Origin: Azolla caroliniana
Lineage: Eukaryota > Polypodiophyta
Length of the DNA stretch: 64,000 nt
Reading direction: 5' to 3'
Assembly: GCA_043228905.1 (NCBI GenBank)
Contig: JBHGNT010000008.1
Coordinates: 13,702,001-13,766,000 of the forward strand
Shown here: positions 43,561-55,852 of the stretch, one piece after another
Position numbering within the stretch: position 1 is the stretch's first letter
Layout: every line of letters starts with the position of its first letter
Translations under genes and position numbers: made by a program
The notes under the pieces: generated by a model
What the model saw: the letters and a program-made list of their open reading frames with translations, nothing else
What the model was told of the DNA's origin: nothing
Database searches by the model: none

Positions 43561-45547
43561 ATCCTTCCAAAGGTTTGATTTTAATGCTTCAACTTAAACA
43601 ATTTCAGAGTTTAGTTTAGTTCGGTTGAAATTTCAAAATATTTTTAATGGTTTAAGTTTGGCACTCCCAAATTGAAGCGAACACTCCCTATTGCTATAGA
43701 GTCTAGACCACATTCAGATGATATATCTTGTAAAATATTTATAATCTTATATACAATAGGTTTTTTTGTTCCCTTTTCATTTTTTCCTTCGTGTCATAAC
43801 AAGTGCTCTTTTATAGGGTTTCCAATATAGTATAGCCTAAGCATGATGCCGACTTCTAGAACTACTCAATATCTTATTAGCATTTACATTAGTTCAAAAT
43901 TTAATATTACATGCTTCATAATTACATTTTGTATGCACAATGTTGACAAATTTTAAATAGTATGCCCTCGTGTGTTCATTTACAATCGGAGCTTATCCTT
44001 GTTTTTGGGATGGTTCACACCATGTACAATTCGGAACAAGAAATTGACCAAACAAACCAAAATGCTAATATTGCAGGTGAATTCTCCCAAGTAAACAATG
44101 TCGCCAACTAGCAATGTCTAACTTGGAGGTGAGGGTTAGATTTTCAAAAGACCCAAGGGGGATGAGCAATGTACTTAGTTAGAGAGATGCTCTTATACCA
44201 TGCTAACTTCGGCATGAAATAGGATTCAAATAATGACACAGGCAAAATGAATGAGACAAAGTTGAGTTTCAATCTCATGTGTTCGCAAGTGAGCAAATAC
44301 AATATATACAATTTTGTGGCTTGAAGTGTTCAACCAACCTTAGTTCTTTCTATCAAGGCTGCTTTAATACATAAAATTGTTAATCCTAATGGTTAATTGA
44401 ACTAATATAGATGTGTCTCAATGACCCTCTTCATTGATAGTGCTCAGAGCATCTACTGGTGCATGTTCACATGTGGACATAGTTTATTTTAGCTTTTAGC
44501 TTGATTTAGTTCACTAATTATCTTTAAAGGTCACATACTTGTAAATCTTTTCTTCTTCCCGTACTCTATTAAGGGGAACTCTATTAGTTGACACCTACCT
44601 AGTTTATGATTTTAGTGTCAACCTTGAATTCAAGGATTTATATCATGCAAATCTAACTACAAAAGAAAAAGAAATGAAAGCAAACTATCATCCATATTAG
44701 TGTTACACCTATATTACATGCCTTTTTTATGTTTTTGTTATATTGTAAATGTCATATGAACAAGTAACAATGCATTGTATTATGCCTTGCATGTAATGTG
44801 TTGTTGTATTATGCATGGTTGCTTGTTGTTATACTTCTCCATCACCCCATCGATATTAATAGAATAAATCATTGCGTATCATAGTCGTGGATTACATTGC
44901 CTTGTTATAGAATTGAATGTTGTTCAGCGCTATAATTTGAGCAAACAAGCATTACGATGAATTTATGCAATATCAAATGTGGTTGATTATACTATAGTCT
45001 CCTTTGTGAATTACCAATAATCCAATCCATCAATTCTACATATATTTTTTGTGACAATATCATTGAAGGTGTGTTACAACTGAAAATGAAGTATTTGTTT
45101 GATTATTCTTTTAATGAAGTACATTCCCTTTCCTGGGAGTATTTAGTTCTATGTCTATGCGAGATGTGCACGGATCTCCTTCCTTCCTTTGAAACTTTAA
45201 TCAAGGCGACAATCGTCAAGAAACAACGGTGGGGGAATCCTCTCTAGCCCACCCATTCCCCGTCACCTCTTCCCTTATGAGGTCCCGGGTCGTGACAACA
45301 ATAAAAAAAAAGGCCGAGTCTTAATAGACAAACTCTTAGGGTTTGGGCATTCGTTGTGAAATTGGGTGCACCATGTGCCATATCACGCGGCAACATCTTC
45401 GATGTGTGCTAGTGGGTGGGTTTGGGCCAGGGATCGTGGGCAATTGTAAGCCCCGTAGAGCAATGCAAAATTGTGTGGAATCTATCGATGAAAAATGGGT
45501 TGGAATTATTACCCCCTTGGGAGTATGACATGATTATTATATGCACA
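43561..45547. other. Intergenic sequence, nothing recognised
   Basis: AT-rich single-copy-looking sequence. No open frame with a recognisable domain and no clear element ends. Confidence 0.6.
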
Positions 45548-45776
45548 ACATATATGGGTTGTAATGAAATTTGCAGAACCCATGCTGATCTGTTGCTTCC
45601 ATACATACATACATACATACATACATACATACATACATACATACATACATACATACATGTGATAGGGATGGGGAACATATATGGGTTGTAATGATATTTG
45701 CAGAACCCATGCTGATCTGTTGCTTGCATACATACATACATACATACATACATACATACATTCATACATGTGATGG
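45548..45776. repeat. Tandem duplication with (CATA)n arrays
   Basis: A unit of about 128 bp (ACATATATGGGTTGTAATGA, TTTGCAGAACCCATGCTGAT, then a CATA run) occurs at 45548 and again at 45676, with a third partial end (TGTGATGGGGATGG) at about 45768. The CATA runs are 45598-45657 and 45727-45766, of different length. Confidence 0.9.
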
Positions 45777-46224
45777 GGATGGCTGGCTGTAAGGTGGTGT
45801 GTGGATTTGATGGATCCTCAGTTTTCAGATGTGTGAACACACAATACATACATACACACACACGCACACAAAGGTTTGCACAAATTTGATGAATCAATGG
45901 AAAGCTTCAAATTTTGATATAATGGAGAAAAATGGGGCAAAAAGAAAGAAAGAAAGAAAAGGAAAGGAAAAAAGAAGGTAAGAAATGGAGGGGCGTGATA
46001 GAGAGAAATTGGGAGAGAAGGAGATTTAGGAGATAGAAGGCAGGAAGAAAGGAAGAAAGGGAAGGAGCAGGCAAATTTCTAACTGTCGTCCCTGCAGAGA
46101 TAGAGATTATCGTCATCAAAATTATCATGATATTCGCCACCACAGTGGGATCGCATCAGACTGGCTTTGCCTTAAATAAACTACTATAATCAATCGAACG
46201 GATTGCAGATTTGGATTCATCACC
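45777..46224 (+). promoter_or_regulatory. Upstream region of the SPAG6/PF16 gene
   Basis: Contains an (AAAG/GGAA)n purine-rich stretch (45938-46070) on the coding strand and no convincing TATA box near the ATG. Promoter and 5' UTR presumably lie here but I cannot place the start site. Confidence 0.35.
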
Positions 46225-49200
46225 ATGGCTGCCACCACCCGCTCAATCCTCCATGTTCTCGAGACATTCCAAAAAGCCAGGATCACTTTCGTGCAAACCG
46301 TCGCCGATTTGGCAACTAAACCCCAGGTAATAAATACTAAATACCAAATCATGGATTTTGATTATTTCTGGCGGCATTCATCCATTCGATTCTTTCTTTC
46401 GAGTGTTCTGCCTTCAGCCTTTTCCTTTTTTGTCCTTACGATTTCATGTTTCTTACAATTTCTTTCTTTTCGGTAGTCGATTTGGCAACTAAACCTCAGG
46501 TAATAAATACTAAATACCAAATCATGGATTTTGATTATGTCTGGCGGCATTCATCCATTCGATTCCATTCGATTCTTTCTTTCGAGTGTTCCGCCTTCAG
46601 CCTTTTCCTTTTTTTCCTTACGATTTCATGTTTCTTACTAGTTCTTTCCTTTCGGTAGTCGATTTTGCAACTAAACCTGAGGTAATAAATTCCAAATACC
46701 AAATCATGGATTTGATTATTTTCTGGCTGCATTCATTCATTCGATTCGATTCAATTCGATTCTTTCGTCTATGTTCCGCCTTAAGCCGTTTCCGTTTCCT
46801 GCTTTTTTGTCCATGAATTTCCCTGCTTTTTGGGGGGATTTTTAGGTTTTTCATGTTTCTTACTATCTCTTTCTTTTCTGGTTTGGTTTCTGTAGAATGT
46901 GGACGTGCTTTTCCAGAGTGGGGTGATGGATCTTCTGAGGCCTTTGCTGTTGGATACTGTGCCACAAATCCAACAGACAGCAGCCCTGGGCTTAGCGAGG
47001 CTCGCGAACTACAGTGAAGAGCTTGCACAAGCCGTGGTCTCCCACAGCATTCTTCCGCAACTCATCTCATCGTTGAAGTAAGCAAGCAACTGTGTAATAA
47101 ACCCACCTATGGTTTTAGTCATACCACATATTGCCTTCATGATGATGATGCATACGAAATCTTGGATTGATGTTAACTGTGGGTCCACATTTCATAGGCC
47201 CACACAAAATCGGTACAATAAGAAGGCGGCGGCATCCGTGCTCAAAGCTGTGGCCAGGCACACCATGGATCTCGCACAAGCTGTAGTCGATTCAGGTTCT
47301 CTTGAGAACTTAGTGCTATGCCTCGAAGAATTTGATCCGATAGTTAAAGAAACTGCTGTGTCGGCTCTCGGACAGATCGCGAGACATTCCGGCAAGCTCG
47401 CACAGGCTGTTACGGATGCGGGTTCTATCCCATTCTTAGTCCTGTCTGTTCAGGTTTTTACCTCTGGCAGGATTGCACTTTCCTTGTTACATAATTAACC
47501 TATTCAACATGATTTATTAACAAAGAAAATATAGAAGATGAGAGGCTGCATATACTTGAACCTGAGACTGAACCAATGGCTAATTGATGCATTCCATACT
47601 ATACTATACTCATACAGTGGGTCCATTGTGCACAATACCGATGCCAGACCCACCAAAAAATGGACTCGTGAAGAGTGCCCCTCTGGTAGTTGGACATTAG
47701 TTCAAATTAGATACATGAAATTTGCAGCTTCTTAGACTGAAAACTAAAATATATAATATTGATAAGAGAAACATATGCGAATAGCTTTTGCAAATTAAGG
47801 AAATAATCTTCCTGCTAGGAACCAGAATTGTCTCTTCGACGAGCTGCAGCACTTACATTGGCGGAAATAGCAAAACATGCTCCAGAACTTGCTCAAATAG
47901 TGGTTGATGCGAAAACTGTGCCTTTGATTGCACCACTCGTGACACATTCCGACGCAAAACTCAAAAGACAGGTTTCGAAGCTAGCATTATAGATTAGATA
48001 TTAGTTCTTCTATTGGATTGAATGATGAATATATCGCAATATGAAATATTTTTTGATTTTGGTGTAATAGGTTTGCTATTGCTTGAGCTCAATTGCAAAA
48101 CACACCGTTGAACTAGCAGAGGTGAATTGCCATCTTCTATAATATCGATGCCCAGTGACCATTAAACTCTATTCTACACATTAATCTTCATGAATTTGAA
48201 GTAATCCATATGTTACGAAGATGTTTAAATTTCTTTCTTTGAGCTTAATTGGCTAGGTGGTTGTAGCCGCTGATGTATTTCCAAAGATCTTCTTGGCCCT
48301 CAAAGATATTGATCCGCAAGTACGGAGAAATGCAGCAATAGTGGTGAGAGAAGTATGTAAGCATAATGTACTACTTGCTCAGGTAGTTGTGAGCAATGGT
48401 GGTGCTGCGGCACTTGTTGAAAATGTGGCAGATACGTGTGGAAGTGAGAGATTGCCCGGTAACCAACTTCTCGATTCTAAAATACATTGGTTTCCCATCT
48501 TGCATTGATTGTTTGTCATAGATATGCAAAATCATGGCATTTATAAGTGTTTCAGAGCCCAAAGAATTCCTTTTAGTGAAATTTCCACCCATTGATTGAC
48601 ATTGTGCCAATTGAATGATGGAATAATATATTACACAAATATGTGCATAAAATCACTTAACACATAAGTAATCATGGATTGGTGAAGATTATTAACATGG
48701 TGATATCACACATGTAAGACGGCGTGATCATGCATTCAATTGTTTATCAAATGTTATGGCAATCAAGGCTGAATAGACGATTGCTAAACAGTCATGTAAC
48801 CAGCTGATGTAACTAGAGAGATTGAATAGACAAAGTTGCATTATAACATTGGGCATTTTGCACCATAAGAGGATATAGCAGCTTAGTAATCATGATTGGT
48901 CACTGATGATGGGTTACAATGTCCATATGAAAACATGGTGTACGATCAATGCATGTAGGAGTGATGGCCATTGGGTACATTGCGGCGTTGGATGAGGCGC
49001 TAGCAAGCGTATTGATTGCATCAAATGGGATAGCGCCACTTGTAGACGTGCTTTGCAACGAGCAAGAAGATCATATAAAGAGTGCGAGTGCGTGGTCATT
49101 AGGGCAGATGGGGCGTCACAGCCCCATCCATGCCACGGCTTTGGCGGAGTCTTCTGCTCTCCCACACATTGTATCTGCCTTCCTCTCTCCCACTGCTAGT

Positions 49201-49785
49201 GAAGACCTCCAAAACAAGTGCAAGCGTGCTCTCAAAGCCATCATCGAGCACCTGACACACTTCCCATCTCTTGATGCTTTGCTCCAAGTAAGTAAAAAGA
49301 AACCCCAACGTGTGAAGATTGCTATTATCAAAGTTTGCATAAACCTTCAAGATTCATCGACGGGAAAAATTTAACGCTTGATTGTTGACCATTAAAACAC
49401 CCTTGGCTAAACTCTTTAAGCATTATATTGATCAAAATTGGCAAGCATATTCAAGTTTAATGGCTTACTGTGAATTCATATTATAACACTTGATATTCCT
49501 CAGGGGCCAAGACTTCCTGATAGCACACTGAAGTCAGTGCTAGCACAACTGGCCAAAGTGTTGCCTAGTGATGCCGAGGCTCGCACCAAATTCGTGACTT
49601 CAGGTGGGTTTGAGAAACTGCAAAAATTGCTCCCATTGGAGCCTGGTAGCGAGCTCAAGGAACACATCGACAAGATCAACACTTGCTACCCGATCGAGAT
49701 TGTTCATTACTACTCTCCTGGATACTCAGAAACCCTCCTCCAAAAGCTTACAGGATCCAAAGCCTCCACAATTGCAGCTGCGTAA
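46225..49785 (+). CDS. SPAG6/PF16: SPAG6/PF16 armadillo-repeat protein, flagellar central apparatus (8 exons)
   Basis: Exons: 46225-46326, 46896-47077, 47198-47453, 47819-47971, 48071-48121, 48257-48458, 48959-49287, 49504-49785. All seven introns are GT-AG, the phases agree (0,2,0,0,0,1,0), and the sum is 1557 nt, 518 aa, close to animal SPAG6 (about 509). The N-terminus carries QKARITFVQTVADLATKPQ; then armadillo repeats with recurring helices (LANYSEELAQAVV, LAQAVVDSG, IARHSGKLAQAVTDAG, IAKHAPELAQIVVDA, LAQVVVSNGG, EDHIKSASAWSLGQMGRHSP); the C-terminus has the family signature CYPIEIVHYYSPGYSETLLQ. In Chlamydomonas and mammals the family stabilises the C1 central-pair microtubule and is needed for flagellar beating; here it implies swimming sperm. 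Exon 1's end is triplicated in intron 1. It is the only complete host gene in the window. Confidence 0.95.
46301..46840 (+). repeat. Tandem triplication of the exon 1 end plus splice donor
   Basis: Three copies of about 172-182 bp start at GATTTGGCAACTAAACC (46307, 46479, 46661). Each contains the last 20 nt of exon 1, the donor CAG/GTAATAA (GT at 46327, 46500 and 46682; the third has GAG/GT) and the following intron with ATTCGATT and TTTCATGTTTCTTAC motifs. Copies 2 and 3 are preceded by a pyrimidine tract and AG (TTCGGTAG), so each could be seen as a 23-nt cryptic exon. Confidence 0.9.
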
Positions 49786-50951
49786 CCAGCATCATCGTCG
49801 TCATTGACGGACTGGAGAATGTGTGGAAGTTTGAGGGGGGATTAAATTCATGTCACACTATTTATGTCAAATACAATCATTTCCTTCACGAATGCTAAAA
49901 ACAATGTGGAGTGATTGAAAATCTATTTGGGTTCAGGGACAGTGTTTGCAGCTAGTATGAATGTGCTGACACAAGAGTCTTTAACAAAGAAAAAATGTCC
50001 ATATAAAACATTCTATCATCAACGTCATGGAATCAAATTCCATAACATTAAAATTCTGAGGGGAGTCCAACATCTATCATGAACGAATGTAGAGATGCTC
50101 AAATCCTAGGAACGTAGCCTTCTTTTTCTGTTTTAGGTTGATTTGAACCTAAGTTAGTTACAATTAACTTGTCAAATTCATAGCTCACTAACTGTACCAC
50201 CGTCCACATAAATTTGGATGGTTCTAAATCTGAATTTAACCAACAAGAGTAAAACATTTGGATTAAGATATACAACCATACTTGTTACAAATTACATACT
50301 AATAACTATAACAAGATTCTAGTGCCTAGTAAATACTAGGAGTCACAAAGGGCTAGGTTCAAGCCTAAACCGAGCAATTAAACCGTTTTTAAATGGTTTG
50401 GCAGATTGGTAGTTCCTTTCGGTGTCGGTCAGGCTTGAGCTTCGTAAACTTGTTTGAGCTTGGTTTGGCAAAGCTGAAGCCGAACTGAACCAGATATGTG
50501 ACTAAACTGGTTAACCCTTAACCAGTTTAGGAACCGGTTTGGACAAAGTGTTTATCCTTAACCGGTTTGTAAACCGGTTTGGTTTGGACAAGGCCGAACC
50601 GCCTAAGCCGAAACCGAACCATTGCCGATTCCTAGTAAATTATACTACATAGGAATGTGTAGCATTTGTTTCTACAAAAGCCTCATAAGGGTCTAGTAAT
50701 CGTACTAGGATAAAATATTTCCATATTGAATTGGGGAGGATACTTGAAGTTCTCGAAGAGTGCACATTGTGTGCTTGTAGGCAAAAGAAATTTCAGAGGT
50801 GCTTGAGCAGCCATGGGTGGCCCTAAACTTCTACAACCTTTGGTCTCTTGGAGAACGAGCAACCCGTGGCTCTTTTTAGAATACTAGTTCTTTTTTGTAC
50901 TTGAAAAAGCAACATAACTATGAGTTGATAAGCAAGGGTTTGATCGAGTGT
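49786..50951. other. Intergenic sequence 3' of SPAG6/PF16
   Basis: Holds the 3' UTR of the gene (end not defined; no AATAAA seen close by) and a stretch (50360-50640) with many AACCGGTTT-type motifs, including a 13-bp inverted repeat at 50502-50530 (CTAAACTGGTTAA, spacer CCC, then its complement). No coding domain seen. Confidence 0.6.
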
Positions 50952-51240
50952 TAAGAGTCTATTACTAATGAATAGACCCTAGTAAAGTAAAAAGAAGGAA
51001 AATAGATTGGATAGAAGAACCCGTTCCACCCGACCACCCCCGAGCTATGATCTAGACATAGCCAACCTACCACCGACGTCCCATACCGCCGAATATTAGG
51101 ATGACTAATACCTTGGAAGAGATAAACACAATCATCGAGATAAAAGCCTAGCCTGCACCACCGGTGTCTAAGACAACAACCTTCCGACGTAATGTCCTTA
51201 TGAGGGTAGCTAAGCCTCATATTTATACCTTTTCCTAGGC
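50952..51240 (-). repeat. Diverged LTR-like fragment related to chromovirus H LTR
   Basis: Shares ordered short blocks with the H LTR: CCACCCGACCACCCCCGAGC (51026-51045), GACGTCCCATACC (about 51078) and GAGGGTAGCTAAGCCTCATA (51203-51222), at similar spacing. Probably an old solo LTR or remnant of a related family. Ends not defined. Confidence 0.5.
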
Positions 51241-52869
51241 CCCTTGAATAGATGTGCCTTTCTAAAAGGCTCTCCATTCATTGGTTGTGCAAATCATAAT
51301 TGTGCATGCACCTATCATTCCTTCTATCTAATCACATTAGTCCCCTTTTTAACATTAGTGAACATACCCTTCACTTATGTAAATATTAGTGACCTACCCT
51401 CACCCACGTTATGTGTACATAACATCAAGCATGAGTATTTACATATGTAATGTTGTTGCTTGCCATCCCACGATAGTTGACAATAAAGAACTAGCAAATT
51501 GCCGTTGTGACATGTTTCCTTTGGACAATAAACAATTACCAAACTAGTAATTAGTGACCTATCATGAGCAAGTGTCATTAGTACAAAGATGCTAGTCATC
51601 AACCATGGAAACATGTTGCCTCTAGTGATCAACAACATGTTCTTAAGCTACTTTTTCACACCCTCAGTACGTTTGTTGGTTTCCCTCCACACATGCTCGT
51701 TGTAGGTTCTTGTTGGCATTGCATTGTGTCGTAGAGGTCGCATACATAGGCTTGAGAACCTCTCCTTTGTTGTTAATATGTTTGCAGTAATGAAGGTGGA
51801 CTGAGGTCGGAATCATAGAGTTAGAAAATGGGTTTGGTGGTCTCTCAGCTTGATCATGCAATCAAATTGGCACAAAAGTTGTGAAAAAAGGAACGGGTTG
51901 TGCCATTAACATTTCACATTTCAAATGCACACATGCAACTTCGTGACAATGTATTGTTCCATAATAGAGTTTCCTTTGTGGAATTGAACCAAGGAAGATG
52001 GGTTTGATTGTGGAGTTGTGGATTACAATATATTGTTCTTAATTACCAGGATCATTTGTATGTAAGTGTCAACTTTCTGGGGATATTCTATCAAGTTCAC
52101 TTTTGTGTCCTTGCATCTACATCACTTTCATAGTTCTGAGTGGGTAATTGTATTCAAGTCACTAAGCCTATTTGTATATCTATGTATAATTGTGAAATGT
52201 ACTTATATCATTGTTTGCATTCTGAACAAGTATGTGCACATGTTTGTGCACACACATATATATGTCAGTGGGGGAATATGTATACACATATGAGTAGGTT
52301 TATATATGTACATGTGCAAATGTTTGTGTAAAGAATATATATATTTAAAACTGGTTATATGTTTAAGTATGTGTGTGCAATGTGTTTCTGTATGTATATT
52401 CATATGGGTATGTGTAGTTATGCGTGCTTATGTATACATATTTGTATATGTGGGATATATTTATAAATAAATAAAAGGTAAAGTGTGAAGGGGTAAAATG
52501 TGTGTATATTATGAAATAGTCTAGTTCTTCATTCAAAAACTTGTTCCTTCCATTTCAATGTTTACACTTAGTTGGATGGTTATGTATGATAATTATTGGT
52601 TAGTTATAGGCGGTTCATGGTTAGTTATAGGTGATTCTTGGTGTTGGTGTAACGACCTTAACTAGACTATAGATAAAGTTACCATCGTTGGTTCTACTAC
52701 CTATGATTAAGGTTATCTTAGCTAGAGTGAAATTAAGATGGATTGTCGTAAATAATACCATAATGTGTGTGTGTGTGTGTGTGTTTATGTGAATTTATAG
52801 AAGCATATATCTTTGTGTATGTGTATGTGTTTTTGTTCATGTATGTGTATGTGTATGTGTGAAGGTGAG
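51241..52869. other. Intergenic, TGTATG-rich in the second half
   Basis: 52190-52470 and 52766-52870 are TG/TATG-rich simple sequence. No gene recognised. Confidence 0.6.
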
Positions 52870-53345
52870 AAAGGTCGCAAGAAAGAAGAAAGAAAGATAT
52901 ATTAATGTCTTCTAAGACCAAAATTGGCCTTGACACAATTGGTTTACAACAAAATGGGGTGTGTACCCAATCATCAAAAATAAAAAATAAAACTTAGATA
53001 AAAGAGTTCTAGTATTGTACAAAATGTGCTATGGTTTAACATATTCTATAAAGGAAATGACTTTGTGCTAGTCCTAGTTTCATTTCCATCCAAGTCTCTC
53101 AAAAAGGAGCAGGAGGTCAAAGGGTTTCAATGTGGGTGTGGCCTCTGGTTCCAATGTAAAAGGTACTCCAACCATTGCTTCTAGGCGGTGTAACTCAAGT
53201 TCCCTTATCTTCTTAATTGCTTCTACACCACAAGTTTCTTTGAGGCTTGACATCCTAGGGCATTTGGTTGTTCTTTAGTTTTCTGCTTCAGCAAGGGAGA
53301 GGCCGAGTATTGCAAGTGTGTCCACATTCATCGACTCCCCATGTC
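52870..53345 (-). mobile_element. LINE-like retroposon, 3' part
   Basis: Minus strand: a coding-looking stretch with ESMNVDTLAILGLSLAEAEN, a stop, then IKKIRELELHRLEAMVGVPF and FDLLLLFERLGWK ending at a stop (about 53090), a 3' UTR shared with 39922-40185, and a purine/pyrimidine-rich tail at 52870-52895. The coding region continues upstream at 56412-56605 beyond element F. Assignment to LINEs rests on the 3' tail, truncation pattern and lack of LTRs; it is tentative. Confidence 0.45.
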
Positions 53346-53779
53346 TGTTACCGGCCGGCAAAGGAGTCCAGAGTGGGAAACGGAGAGTTAATTAAGTAGT
53401 AGGAATGTGGTTGTAATTAAGCTATGAGTGTGGATGGACGGACCGGAAACGGTATGCCGTTCCGGATCCGGACCGATCCCGAACAGGTGCGGATGGCACC
53501 GTTTTGTAATACAGACCGGAAACCTATTTAAAGGCCCGGATACAATGTAATAGTTAACGGTTAATTAATGAAAGCTTAAGCATTGTTATCTCTCTGTGTT
53601 AATTGTCGTTCTGTCTTAATTGTTATATCTTACGCGTGTTATGAAAGACGATCCTAATAAGTAACTTAATTAAGTCAGATTAAGCGTTGAAGTCTAATCC
53701 GGTTGCCGTAACACCCTTTGGTGAAGTGTCTCCCATAGACACCCTGTGTTAGGCCATTGTCCGGCCCGAAGAGTTAACA
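53346..53779 (+). repeat. 5' LTR of element F
   Basis: 434 bp. TATTTAAA at 53525-53532 is a plausible TATA box. Same family as the D LTRs. Confidence 0.95.
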
Positions 53780-53832
53780 CAGTTTTTGGCGACCACGATT
53801 CCTGTTTTTGCAGCGAACGACGTCACGGATGG

Positions 53833-54023
53833 ATGTCTAGATCAACGCACGACCTGGTTACAGATCGAACTCGACGCCTTACCGAAAGGAAAAGGAGACG
53901 CGAGGCTTTCCAGCAAGCGGCGCAGGAAATTAGAGTGGATCGCTCGTTTTCCAACGTAATCTGGAGAGTAGCGGAGGACTCCCTCTGGTTACAGCAAACA
54001 TCGCACCCGGACGATGGCAACAG
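53833..54023 (+). pseudogene. gag N-terminal fragment of element F
   Basis: ATG at 53833, MSRSTHDLVTDRTRRLTERK through LWLQQTSHPDDG, matching the first roughly 60 residues of D's gag. After SHPDDG the match moves to the frame of the following ORF (QQLLASKATKG), so a small deletion joined gag to the coiled-coil gene with a frame change. It may once have been a fusion; capsid and zinc knuckles are gone. Confidence 0.8.
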
Positions 54024-54026
54024 CTG

Positions 54027-54716
54027 TTGGCCTCTAAGGCCACTAAGGGAAAGGCGGCGGATGCAGAACAGGCGGCAGCAGGAAGTGGTAGCCGGAAGCG
54101 CCCAACGGAGGCGCAGGAGGAACCACCGGCACGGCCCGTAAAAGTCACACTCCGCCGACCGGTGAATCTAGAAGCGGACCCCTTGGCGGCAAAACTCAAT
54201 GCCGGAGCTCAGGAGGAGGAAATAGAGGAGGAGCCTACGAAGCACCTCCAACGATGGTCGTCGACAAGGACCGTTGAGACAGTCGGGAAACGTTCGGACC
54301 CTCAGACGGAGGGAACACCGGCTCCCCATACTGAGACTCCCACGCCAAGGAAGGAACCGGAACCGGTGCATATGGCATCGGAAACAGAAGCCCCGGCACC
54401 ACCGGAAACACCGACAAGTCCCATCCTGCCAGAGCCAGAAAGGGCAATGCAGCCTCCCTTGGTCAGCCAAGAAGAAGCGCAAGGGGAACCAGGACAACAG
54501 GATGGTCCACGGGCAGAAACGGAACTGCAACTCGGCGCAACCAGGCGGGACCACTCCTCTACAAGTGAGCCCATCTGTCAAACCTCCGTGCAAGTACAAC
54601 AAGGCACCGGTAGCCTGTGGCTCCGGTGGATAGGCGAACAGATTGCCGGAGCAGTGGGGTATATTGAGGCGGAAGAAAGAGCGCAAAGCGAACGGTTGCT
54701 CGTCAAAGCGAATTAA
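54027..54716 (+). CDS. Element F coiled-coil ORF, N-terminal part
   Basis: 229 codons open from a TTG at 54027 (no ATG before it in frame near the gag junction, so the start is unclear; an earlier frame-shifted gag start is possible). A basic Ala/Gly/Arg start, ARPVKVTLRRPVN, a Pro/Glu/Thr-rich linker (EEPTKHLQRWSS, TPAPHTETPTPRKEPEP), then WLRWIGEQIAGAVGYIEAEE and the first coiled-coil residues. Ends LLVKAN-stop at a deletion that removes about 110 residues present in D. It corresponds to the middle of the D 3' ORF; D's N-terminal domain is missing. Function unknown. Confidence 0.65.
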   Translation: MASKATKGKAADAEQAAAGSGSRKRPTEAQEEPPARPVKVTLRRPVNLEADPLAAKLNAGAQEEEIEEEPTKHLQRWSSTRTVETVGKRSDPQTEGTPAPHTETPTPRKEPEPVHMASETEAPAPPETPTSPILPEPERAMQPPLVSQEEAQGEPGQQDGPRAETELQLGATRRDHSSTSEPICQTSVQVQQGTGSLWLRWIGEQIAGAVGYIEAEERAQSERLLVKAN

Positions 54717-55811
54717 AGAAGACTGCTGAGAACCTCCGACGGGCAGAGGAGAGCCTCCGGAAAGGCCATCAAGCGTACGACCGGCTAAAGGAGGAGAAAG
54801 ACAAAGTGCTGCAGGAAAAGGACAAGCTGCGGAAAATGGCGGAAACAGAGATTGAACGGCTAAAGGAAGAGCTCCACCAGCAGAAGGACCGCGAGGACCG
54901 GGCCCGTCATCAGATCAACGCACGGCTCAAGCAAAAGACGGATGATTTTGAGCACCTGCACCGGGACTACAAACGGCTAGAAGCGGAGCATAAAGAACGG
55001 ATGACCGAGCTCCAGCAGGCAGTTGATCAGGCCGCGACGGCGATCGCCGACGAACGGGCGGAAAATACAAGACGCTTGGACGAGGTGGAGAAGGTCTGGA
55101 TGGAACTCCAGAGGCAGCAGCAGGAAGACAAAGAGAGAGCGTCAACAGTATTGCAGAAATTACAAAGCACATATCAAAGGCAATTGACGCATTACAAGGT
55201 GCAGGCAGAGGACAACGTCAAAATCATCAAACAACTGAAGGAGGAACGGCAAGCGGCGGAAACCAAATCGCAATTGGGAACGAGCCGGATTCAGTCCATC
55301 CTCCGGGCATGGCTGAATCAGACAAAACACTTGATTGATGAAAGCTCCGTAAAATGGTGGACAAAGTGGGCACAAAATGCGGCGGAACTCCAGTTGCTAC
55401 GGGCGGATGTGGCAAACCGGCGGAAGGAAGGAGATGATTGTTATACGTTGACTTCCGAGGACTTCACCGCCATACGGGACGAGCTGGCCGACGACTTCCA
55501 AGTCCTGGCAGATGAACAGCTGGTGCAGGTCAGGCAGCTCGTAGCCCAGCTGGACGATGATAGGTTGGACGCTCAAATCCAGTTTGAAAGCTACAAGCGG
55601 TCCCGGGTGCGGGAAGAAAAAGCACGAGAAGCGGCAACGGTTAACCTTAGTGATGAGGAACCGTCGCCGGCTGAGGACCAGCCAGGAACCAGTCAACCGG
55701 AGACCACTACGACGCAGGGAGCAATGACGGAGACGCCGGTGTCAGAGCCACAAACGGAGGAGCAACCGCAACAACCACCAACGGACCCGCCGCAGCAGAC
55801 AGCAACAGAGC

Positions 55812-55852
<41 letters not shown>

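Noticed and set aside
44560-44640. Possible repeat-element terminus near TTGACACCTACCTAG
   Set aside because: No matching second end, TSD or homologous copy in the window.
48371-48610. Alternative reading of SPAG6 exon 6 running past 48458 to a stop
   Set aside because: The donor GGTAAC at 48458/48459 joins in frame to exon 7 (GVMAIGY), restoring the family sequence; the extension is intron.
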